DNA of 21,025 nucleotides from NCBI GenBank assembly GCA_026416315.1, contig JAOAFK010000041.1, forward strand, positions 1-21,025, read 5' to 3'. This document shows, piece after piece, positions 15,169 to 21,025 of the stretch (positions are counted from its first letter, which is position 1; each line of letters begins with the position of its first letter). The position numbers were made by a program, and so were the translations under genes. Under the pieces are notes generated by a model that was not told where the DNA came from, searched no databases, and was given only the letters and a program-made list of their open reading frames with translations. This stretch comes from Syntrophorhabdaceae bacterium (GTDB taxonomy: Bacteria; Desulfobacterota; Syntrophorhabdia; Syntrophorhabdales; Syntrophorhabdaceae).

Positions 15169-15290
15169 TCTCTTTAAGATAGCCAAAAATTCATCATTAT
15201 CTGCATATGATTTTAGTTCGGAGCAATAACGGATACGAATATTGCAATGGGTTAAAGGAAAGGGCTGAAAAAGTCTAAAAAAATATTATA
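15169..15290. other. 122-bp convergent gap, no gene or clear terminator
   Basis: Both flanking genes end here. A weak 6-bp inverted repeat (15264-15269 with 15294-15299, loop of 24 nt) is followed by T-rich sequence on the plus strand, but is too weak to call as a terminator. No other structure is evident. Confidence 0.6.
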
Positions 15291-16955
15291 TTATTCAGCT
15301 GTCTTTTTCTTCTGTTTTTCTAACTTTCTTTTCTCCTCGTCCCTTATCTCCCTACGGAGGAGTTTTCCTACCTTTGATTTGGGAAGCATATCCCTGAATT
15401 CTATATATTGAGGCACCTTATAGGGCGCCAACCTATCCCTGCACCATTTTATAAGTTCTGTTGCCCCAACACCTTTTGCATCTTCTTTCAATACCACTAT
15501 TGCCTTGATACGCTCCCCTACCTTTGGATCAGGGATACCCACAACACACGCGCCTATTACTGTAGGGTGATCCTGAAGGGCTGCCTCAACTTCAGATGCC
15601 GATACCCTGTATGCCTTGTATTTTATTACATCGGCAGTCCTCTCCATAAACTGAAGTTGTCCATCATCTGTCATGGAGACAAAATCTCCCATCCGGTAAT
15701 ACACTTCCCCGTTTATGTTTACAAATGATCTTTCTGTCTCTTCAGGCTTTTTCCAGTATTGCTTGATAGTAAAGGGTGAAGTGATGAGGAGTTCACCAAC
15801 TTCACCCTTAGGCAGGGGTTCGAGGGTGTCCTGATCAACGATTATGCACTTTCTCGTCTTTAAGGGGGTTCCGATGGTCTTTGGGCCGGGCTCTCTGTCA
15901 AGACGGCTATATGTAACATGACCGATCTCTGTGGAACCGTAAACCTGATAAAGGGGGATTTTATATCGTTCTTTCCATGTATTGAATACCTCAACAGGAA
16001 GGGCATCACCACCACAGTAACAGTACCTTAATGAACTTAAATCATACTGGTCAAGCCTGTCGTTTTCAAGAATCATCCTGTAAAGGGCAGGCACTCCTAA
16101 CATCCATTTAATCTTATATCTTTCAATTGCTGCAAGTACTGCATCCACTTCCGGGGTAGGCATCAAAACAACTGTGTTGCCAAAGTTAAAACCGAATGCT
16201 ATGGCAAAACCCTTTGCCATGATATGAAATAAAGGGTTTACCATAAGGACACTATCTTTTCCTTCATCCACATAGGGGCCAATAACATCATCCATGATAT
16301 CCCTGATATAGGATACTTCACCTGCATGATTTCCAGGCACACCTTTTGGAAATCCCGTTGTTCCACCGGTATACATAATATATGCAAGGTCATTGTATGC
16401 ATCTATCTCTACCTTTGGTGGTTTTTTGGTGCTTTTATAAAGTATAGAATTAAACCACATAACCTTATTATTTTTTTCAACAACACCTCTTGGTACTTTA
16501 TCAAAGAGATAACCGATTGCCCTTTTCCAGAAAGGCACAAGATCCACGAGGTTTGTAACTATCACCCTGTCCAGACCCGTCTCCTTCATCACTTCTTTTA
16601 CATAGCCGAAGTTTGTGTCAAGACAGATTATGGCCTTCACATCAGCATCCTTCACCATATAAGAAATCTCATAGGCTGTATAGATGGGAGATACAGGGAC
16701 AGTGACAGCGCCTATTTTGTTTATGGCAAAATTTGCTATAATCCATTGTGGACAATTTGGAATATAAAGAAGCACCCTCTCCTGCTTCTTTATGCCCACG
16801 ATATTCATAAGACCATAGGCAAATTTATCAATGAGCATACTCAATCTACCGTAAGTAAACCGTTCTCCTAAATATACAAGCGCAGTTTTGTCAGGATATT
16901 TTTCCACCATTTCCTCAAAACGGGTAAATGTGTATTCATTTTCAAATTCTCTCAT
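15291..16955 (-). CDS. AMP-forming acyl-CoA ligase of the long-chain fatty acid/aryl-acid type
   Basis: The enzyme activates a carboxylic acid to its CoA thioester through an acyl-adenylate. The 554-residue protein carries the family motifs: YTGGTTGFPKG (195-205), YGSTE (339-343), YRMGD (420-424), ERTADVIKYKAYRVSASE (438-455) and the C-terminal catalytic Lys531 in LPKSKVGKLLRRE. The pocket region does not let me name the acid. It is the last gene of the Liv-type transporter operon, 11 bp after livF, and a transported carboxylic acid as substrate is the simplest reading. Convergent with the GlcD-type oxidase across a 122-bp gap. Confidence 0.93.
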   Translation of the reverse strand: MREFENEYTFTRFEEMVEKYPDKTALVYLGERFTYGRLSMLIDKFAYGLMNIVGIKKQERVLLYIPNCPQWIIANFAINKIGAVTVPVSPIYTAYEISYMVKDADVKAIICLDTNFGYVKEVMKETGLDRVIVTNLVDLVPFWKRAIGYLFDKVPRGVVEKNNKVMWFNSILYKSTKKPPKVEIDAYNDLAYIMYTGGTTGFPKGVPGNHAGEVSYIRDIMDDVIGPYVDEGKDSVLMVNPLFHIMAKGFAIAFGFNFGNTVVLMPTPEVDAVLAAIERYKIKWMLGVPALYRMILENDRLDQYDLSSLRYCYCGGDALPVEVFNTWKERYKIPLYQVYGSTEIGHVTYSRLDREPGPKTIGTPLKTRKCIIVDQDTLEPLPKGEVGELLITSPFTIKQYWKKPEETERSFVNINGEVYYRMGDFVSMTDDGQLQFMERTADVIKYKAYRVSASEVEAALQDHPTVIGACVVGIPDPKVGERIKAIVVLKEDAKGVGATELIKWCRDRLAPYKVPQYIEFRDMLPKSKVGKLLRREIRDEEKRKLEKQKKKTAE

Positions 16956-16966
16956 AGTTTTTCCTC

Positions 16967-17713
16967 TTATACTCCAAAATATGCTGATTTTACGTCTGGA
17001 TTATCCATGAGCTCTTCCTTTGTGCCAGATAAAACGCTCGAGCCATTTTCCATAATATAGCCATAGTCAATAATGGGCAGAACTGGTCTTGCATATTGCT
17101 CTGTAATGATTATACTTATACCCCTTGTATCCCTTATCTGTTTTGTCCCATCTATCACTATCTTTTGATATGCAGGGCTTAATCCTAGTAGTGGTTCATC
17201 AAGAAGCAGTATCTTGGGGTTTGCCATAAGGGCCCTGCCTATGGCAAGCATCTGCTGTTCACCACCGCTTAAAAAACCTCCCTGTCTGTGTAGATGGTCT
17301 TTTAATCTGGGGAATAGGTTTAGAACATAATCTATATTTTCTTTTGTCTCCTTTTTCGTGGTTAAATATGAGCCTATCTTTAAATTTTCAAGAACAGAGC
17401 TTTCGGGAAAGATCCTCCGCCTTTCTGGACATAAAATAATGCCTTTTTTTGCCCTTATATGAGGTTTAAGATTTGTCATGTTCTCACCATCGAGAAATAT
17501 AGAGCCAAAGACACTTATGCGCTCTCCTCCCCTCATCTCCTCTTTCTTTTTTATATCGAGGATAATCCCTGAGAGGGTGTACATAAGGGTGCTTTTGCCT
17601 GCGCTGTTCGAACCGAAAATACCTATAATCTGGCCCTTTTCACACTTTATGCTCACATTATTCAATGCAAGCATGTTTTCATAAAAAACCATCATTTCAT
17701 TTGCTTCAAACAT
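16967..17713 (-). CDS. livF: Branched-chain-type ABC transporter ATP-binding protein LivF
   Basis: This is one of two ATPases of a Liv-type uptake system (248 residues). The Walker A is a variant, GSNSAGKST (34-42), where family members usually read GPNGAGKST. The other motifs are regular: CPERRRIFP (95-103, Glu in place of the Q-loop glutamine, as usual in LivF), signature LSGGEQQMLAIGRAL (148-162), Walker B ILLLDEP with Asp172 and Glu173, and TEQ in place of the switch histidine, also typical of LivF. An extra stretch of about a dozen residues (roughly 54-69, KKKEEMRGGERISVFG) precedes the SIFLDG strand. The gap to livG is 3 bp. Confidence 0.94.
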   Translation of the reverse strand: MFEANEMMVFYENMLALNNVSIKCEKGQIIGIFGSNSAGKSTLMYTLSGIILDIKKKEEMRGGERISVFGSIFLDGENMTNLKPHIRAKKGIILCPERRRIFPESSVLENLKIGSYLTTKKETKENIDYVLNLFPRLKDHLHRQGGFLSGGEQQMLAIGRALMANPKILLLDEPLLGLSPAYQKIVIDGTKQIRDTRGISIIITEQYARPVLPIIDYGYIMENGSSVLSGTKEELMDNPDVKSAYFGV

Positions 17714-17716
17714 ATC

Positions 17717-18496
17717 CTACACCTCTTCACTTCCCAGATACGCTTCTTTGACCCTTTTGTCCTCTATTACCTCTGTATAGTCCCCTTCGGCTATCTTTTC
17801 ACCGAAATTTAAGGCCATAACCCTGTCTGCAACCCTGAAAAGCTCTCTCAATCTATGTTCAACCATTATAAGGGTGATGCCGTCCATCTTCAATTTTTCA
17901 ATTAAGGGCAGCATACTTGCAATTTCACTCATGCTTAAACCTGAAAACACTTCATCGCAGAATATGATCTGTGGTCTCAAGGCAATGCAGCGGGCAAGTT
18001 CAAGCCTCTTTTGATATCCTGTAGGTAATGTGGATGCAAGCTTATACGGAACCCTTGAATCCCTCTCAAACCCGATCTCTTCAAGGATGTCAACAGCCAC
18101 AGTATCTCTATCACCGTGCTTGCCACCACCACGCCATCCCCCTATTTTTCTTGCCCTTGGAGACCAAAGGGGGATAATCAAATTTTTAAAGGCAGGTAGA
18201 GTATAATATGGTCTCATGATCTGAAATGTCCTTGCTATACCTATATGGGCAATCTTGTGTGGTGCAAGACCTGTAATATCCCTACCCTGAAAAAATACCT
18301 GACCTGCATTGGGTTTAATAAAACCCGTAATACAGTTAATAAGGGTTGTCTTGCCTGACCCGTTTGGACCTATAATCCCGTATATTTCACCCTCATGGAC
18401 ATCAAAACTCACATCAATTAATGCTTTGAGACCACCAAAGGTCTTACTAATTCCTTTTACTGAAATAATCACATTATCTTTCATACCTTTACCCAT
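17717..18496 (-). CDS. livG: Branched-chain-type ABC transporter ATP-binding protein LivG
   Basis: This is the second ATPase of the Liv-type system (259 residues). Walker A GPNGSGKTT (43-51), RTFQ at 89-92, a glycine-rich insert (about 115-130, KIGGWRGGGKHGD), Walker B FCDEVFSGLS with Asp181 and Glu182, and the switch His214 in MVEHRL are all present. The ABC signature is not LSGGQ but LPTGYQKRLELAR (157-169), a deviation also found in some LivG-like proteins. The N-terminus overlaps the end of livM by 16 bp (18481-18496). C-terminal VKEAYLG is typical of LivG. Confidence 0.94.
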   Translation of the reverse strand: MGKGMKDNVIISVKGISKTFGGLKALIDVSFDVHEGEIYGIIGPNGSGKTTLINCITGFIKPNAGQVFFQGRDITGLAPHKIAHIGIARTFQIMRPYYTLPAFKNLIIPLWSPRARKIGGWRGGGKHGDRDTVAVDILEEIGFERDSRVPYKLASTLPTGYQKRLELARCIALRPQIIFCDEVFSGLSMSEIASMLPLIEKLKMDGITLIMVEHRLRELFRVADRVMALNFGEKIAEGDYTEVIEDKRVKEAYLGSEEV

Positions 18497-19491
18497 CTTT
18501 CAAATTGATGATACTTTCTCTGAAGATAAACCATTATTCCCTCACTCTTTAAGATAATAAATGTAGTCAGCAAAGCGCAGTAGATAACGATCCTGAATGT
18601 GCCGAAAAACCTTAAAAACTCTGAAAGAGGAACAAGGATAAAGCTACCTATAACAGCACCCACAAGTGTACCGCCACCACCAATAACAACTGAGGCAATG
18701 GGGATTATGGAGAAATCAAGGGCAAAAAGAGAAAGCCCTGCCCACATATACAGATGGGCAATGTAAGCCCCTCCAAAACAACACATAAGGGATGCAATAA
18801 ATACTGCAAGGGTCTTCATATATGTAATACTTATGCCTGAAGCCCTTACTGCCTGGTCATTGTCTTTAACACCTCTTATGACAAGACCTATATCCTCATT
18901 AACAAATCTCCTCATCCCGAATAAACATATGAGCATTACAAAGATCACTGCATACTGTTCTACATATTCATGAGGAAAACTTGCAATCCCTGTAATACCA
19001 TTTGTACCCCCAAGTATATTCAGAGCCTCAATAACTCGAGTGGCAAGTAAAGGATACATAAGGGTTACGATTGCAAAATACACACCCCTTAAGGGGAGGC
19101 ATGGCAGAATTGTAAGGGTGCAGAATATTGCCCCCAGTATAGTTGCAAGGGGAATGGATATATAAATGGGAATATGAAAATAAGAATTAAATATTGCAGA
19201 TAGATAACCACCAACCCCTACAAAAAAAGCACCACCAAGGCACACAAGACCCACATAGTTGGCAAGGAAATCAAAGGCAAGGGCAAGGAGAGAATACACA
19301 AACATTATATTGATCACCCTTTTCCAGTAAGGTGCAAGCTCGAGAAAAAACGGAAGTAAAAGCACACCGACTATCAATAAAAGTCTGGGTCCTAAAAGAT
19401 ACAGAATCTCCTTCATGGCAGAAATGGCATATATGCCCTCTGTTCTTACTTTGATGCCCCTGTCAATCCTTTCTTTTCGCATCATTTCCAT
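18481..19491 (-). CDS. livM: Branched-chain-type ABC transporter permease LivM
   Basis: This inner-membrane permease of the Liv family has 336 residues and about eight to ten hydrophobic segments. The family block FLANYVGLVCLGGAFFVGVGGYLSAI corresponds to the LivM signature, and GGTNGITGIAS, then RGVKDNDQAVRASGI and VVIGGGGTLVGAVIGSFILVPLSEF, follow in the expected order (cytoplasmic coupling loop and C-terminal helices). The first about 25 residues are charged and precede the first helix, so a shorter start is possible. It begins 3 bp after livH and its end overlaps livG. Confidence 0.93.
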   Translation of the reverse strand: MEMMRKERIDRGIKVRTEGIYAISAMKEILYLLGPRLLLIVGVLLLPFFLELAPYWKRVINIMFVYSLLALAFDFLANYVGLVCLGGAFFVGVGGYLSAIFNSYFHIPIYISIPLATILGAIFCTLTILPCLPLRGVYFAIVTLMYPLLATRVIEALNILGGTNGITGIASFPHEYVEQYAVIFVMLICLFGMRRFVNEDIGLVIRGVKDNDQAVRASGISITYMKTLAVFIASLMCCFGGAYIAHLYMWAGLSLFALDFSIIPIASVVIGGGGTLVGAVIGSFILVPLSEFLRFFGTFRIVIYCALLTTFIILKSEGIMVYLQRKYHQFERWVKV

Positions 19492-19494
19492 AGG

Positions 19495-20364
19495 CTATAC
19501 CCTCTCTTCAAGTTCCTTCTGTTTTCCGAATATTCCTGAAGGCTTTACTAAAAGCGTTATGATGATGGCAAGTAATGCCACAACCATCTGATAATGGGTT
19601 GATAAAAATGCCTCTGTGAGAATCTGGGCAAATCCTATTATAAATGAGGCAAGGACAGTACCTGCCCAGCTTCCAAGGCCACCTATAACGCATACCGCGA
19701 TTGCAAAAATCAGCACATTATAACCCGCTTCTACTATAATATTGCCAAGAGGCAAAAGCAAAATTGCTGCAAAACCTGCAAGGCCTGAACCTATTGCAAG
19801 GGAAATTATTGCTGTAGTGTCAGAATCAATGCCTAACATCATGGCTGCCCTTTCATCCTGGGCTATACCTCTTAAAGCAAGGCCTATCTTATTAAAATGG
19901 GTAAAAAGATACAGAAGTATAAAGGTACATATCCCGACAATAACTATAATAATCCTTTGATAATCAATAGAGACACCGAAAATCTCAACGGTGCCGGGGT
20001 AAAAAACAGGGAGGGTAAAGGTCATGCCCCTTAATCCTCCCCACCTTAACCCCTCTAATATGGCAAGTCCTATAGCATATGTCGCTATGATCTCCGATAT
20101 CTCCATGCCCCTAATCCTTATGAGGATAAAACGATAGATAAGGGCACCGATTATACAGGTTATCGCTATCCCAATAAAAATGGCAAAGGGGTAAGGGAAC
20201 CCTTCAAATTTGTTCAAAAATAACCAGATGATGTAGCCTGTTGTAATATAGAGGGCACCATGGGCAAAATTCGGTAGCCTGCTTATACTGTAAACAAGGG
20301 TAAAACCCAGCGAAATAAGAGCCAGTGTAACACTGTTTATAATTCCATATATGAGGATTTCCAC
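19495..20364 (-). CDS. livH: Branched-chain-type ABC transporter permease LivH
   Basis: The 289-residue permease has the LivH hallmark SLGFTLVYSISRLPNFAHGALY near the N-terminus, then RGIAQDERAAMMLGIDSDTTAIISLAIGSGLAGFAAIL (coupling loop) and AVCVIGGLGSWAGTVLASFIIG, with about eight hydrophobic segments. It pairs with LivM to form the translocation pore. It starts 21 bp after the binding-protein gene ends. Confidence 0.95.
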   Translation of the reverse strand: MEILIYGIINSVTLALISLGFTLVYSISRLPNFAHGALYITTGYIIWLFLNKFEGFPYPFAIFIGIAITCIIGALIYRFILIRIRGMEISEIIATYAIGLAILEGLRWGGLRGMTFTLPVFYPGTVEIFGVSIDYQRIIIVIVGICTFILLYLFTHFNKIGLALRGIAQDERAAMMLGIDSDTTAIISLAIGSGLAGFAAILLLPLGNIIVEAGYNVLIFAIAVCVIGGLGSWAGTVLASFIIGFAQILTEAFLSTHYQMVVALLAIIITLLVKPSGIFGKQKELEERV

Positions 20365-20385
20365 TTTACCCCCCTTCCTTTTCTT

Positions 20386-20992
20386 TTACTTCATCCAGGG
20401 TGGAAGCATAATCTTTCCTTCGGCAACCTTGGGCGGGAATATCTGAACCCTTTTGCCTGCCTGCCACTGGAAAATACATGTAACAGCACCTTCCTTAGGA
20501 TCAAAAGACGGGATGATCTGATGGGATTTATCGAACCTCATCCTGCCATAAACACCCATTAAATCCTGTGTTTCAAGGGCCGCTATGACCTTATCGGGGT
20601 CTATGCTACCGGCCTTTTCTATTGCATCCTTTAATTGATATACTGCCATGTAGCTCGATGATGTGCCGTAACCTTCAGGTTCGATACCCCATCTCTTTTT
20701 ATATGCCTCTACAAACTTCATGGTCCAAGGTGTTATCTTTGCAGGGGCATTTCCACCATTGCACACATTTACTATAAGATATTCACCTTTTCCGCCTGTT
20801 GCCTTCCAGAATCCAGGCTGCTCAGCAGCACAGACAAATCCAAGAGGTATTGCCTTAATCTTCATATCACTCCATTGCTTGAGCAATACTGCACTCTCAG
20901 GCATATCCATCCAGATGAAAAGTATCTCAGCGCCTTTATTTTTAGCCTCTGTAAGGCCAAGGGAATAGTCTGTATTTCCTGTGGGGTAAATC
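20386..20992 (-). CDS. Periplasmic substrate-binding protein of the Liv-type transporter (5' end missing)
   Basis: The C-terminal 201 residues of a Peripla_BP_6 (type I, LivK/HmgR-like) binding protein are present: YPTGNTDYSLGLTEAKNKGAEILFIW, then SSSYMAVYQLKDAIEKAG and PDKVIAALETQDLMGVYGRMRFDKSHQ. The N-terminal lobe and signal peptide lie beyond the contig end. The apparent first residues of the open frame (MGSEMCIRDR, from 21021 inward) are translated adapter sequence and must be left out; genomic coding begins within the codon ending at 20992. Family proteins bind branched-chain amino acids, amides or aromatic and other carboxylates. The acyl-CoA ligase at the other end of the operon favours a carboxylate. 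Confidence 0.93.
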
Positions 20993-21025
20993 CTGTCTCT
21001 TATACACATCTCCGAGCCCACGAGA
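20993..21025. other. Nextera transposase adapter left at contig end (sequencing artefact)
   Basis: Positions 20993-21011 read CTGTCTCTTATACACATCT, the Tn5 mosaic-end sequence used in Nextera libraries, and 21012-21025 read CCGAGCCCACGAGA, the Read 2 adapter continuation lacking only its last base. These 33 bases are not genomic. In the minus-strand frame they encode the artefactual peptide MGSEMCIRDR. Confidence 0.99.

Noticed and set aside
15223..15245. GCAATA...TATTGC inverted repeat in the convergent gap
   Set aside because: Six-bp stem with no T-run on either side; typical chance match in AT-rich sequence.
15164..15290. Minus-strand frame in the gap ending in SYADNDEFLAILKRL, possibly a remnant of a gene
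   Set aside because: No start codon or recognisable family; runs of this length without a stop are expected by chance.
15264..15299. GCTGAA...TTCAGC inverted repeat with T-rich sequence after it on the plus strand, as a terminator for the larA-oxidase pair
   Set aside because: The stem is only 6 bp with a 24-nt loop, and the following T-rich stretch is part of the ligase gene; not convincing.
20993..21021. Start of the binding protein at a GTG near 21021
   Set aside because: It falls in adapter sequence, so it is not a genomic start.

Overview
The window looks like an AT-rich (roughly 40% G+C by eye) contig from a Gram-negative, probably anaerobic bacterium. LPS genes (Kdo synthesis and Lpt export), an outer-membrane-type lipoprotein, the alaC-hom-apgM-like gene order and a branched-chain-type ABC transporter beside an acyl-CoA ligase together suggest a deltaproteobacterial (Desulfobacterota-like) or Nitrospirota-like organism. 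This placement is inferred from gene content only. No tRNA, rRNA, CRISPR array or insertion sequence was seen. Nearly all of the sequence is coding. The last 33 bases (20993-21025) are not genomic: they are Nextera transposase adapter, so real sequence ends at 20992.

Region 1 (1-8652, minus strand) is one tightly packed run of eight genes, read from right to left: alaC-type aminotransferase, hom, an ApgM-family protein that may be a homoserine kinase, pyrG, kdsA, kdsD, an apparent LptC-LptA fusion, and lptB (cut by the window edge). Four of the junctions are ATGA overlaps. The last five genes form a coherent LPS module: CTP supply, Kdo-8-phosphate and arabinose-5-phosphate synthesis, then the LPS export bridge and its ATPase. 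The usual neighbours kdsC and a free-standing lptA are missing; the lptA part appears to be fused to lptC.

Region 2 (8653-11093, plus strand) starts at a good sigma-70 promoter and carries an UlaG-type metallo-hydrolase, hypoxanthine phosphoribosyltransferase, a small flavodoxin-like protein and an isochorismatase-family hydrolase. The short gap after it (11094-11131) holds a 16-bp palindromic site very close to the ParB-binding parS consensus.

Region 3 (11132-15168) has a minus-strand lipoprotein with a perfect TTGACA/TATAAT promoter placed so close to its start that the mRNA should be nearly leaderless. Diverging from it are a LarA-family nickel-pincer racemase and a GlcD-type FAD oxidase, which together suggest use of lactate or a related 2-hydroxy acid.

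Region 4 (15291-20992, minus strand) is a five-gene ABC uptake operon of the Liv type (substrate-binding protein, LivH, LivM, LivG, LivF) ending in an AMP-forming acyl-CoA ligase. The ligase suggests that the imported substrate is a carboxylic acid, aromatic or aliphatic, and not an amino acid. The binding-protein gene is cut at its 5' end by the adapter and contig end.
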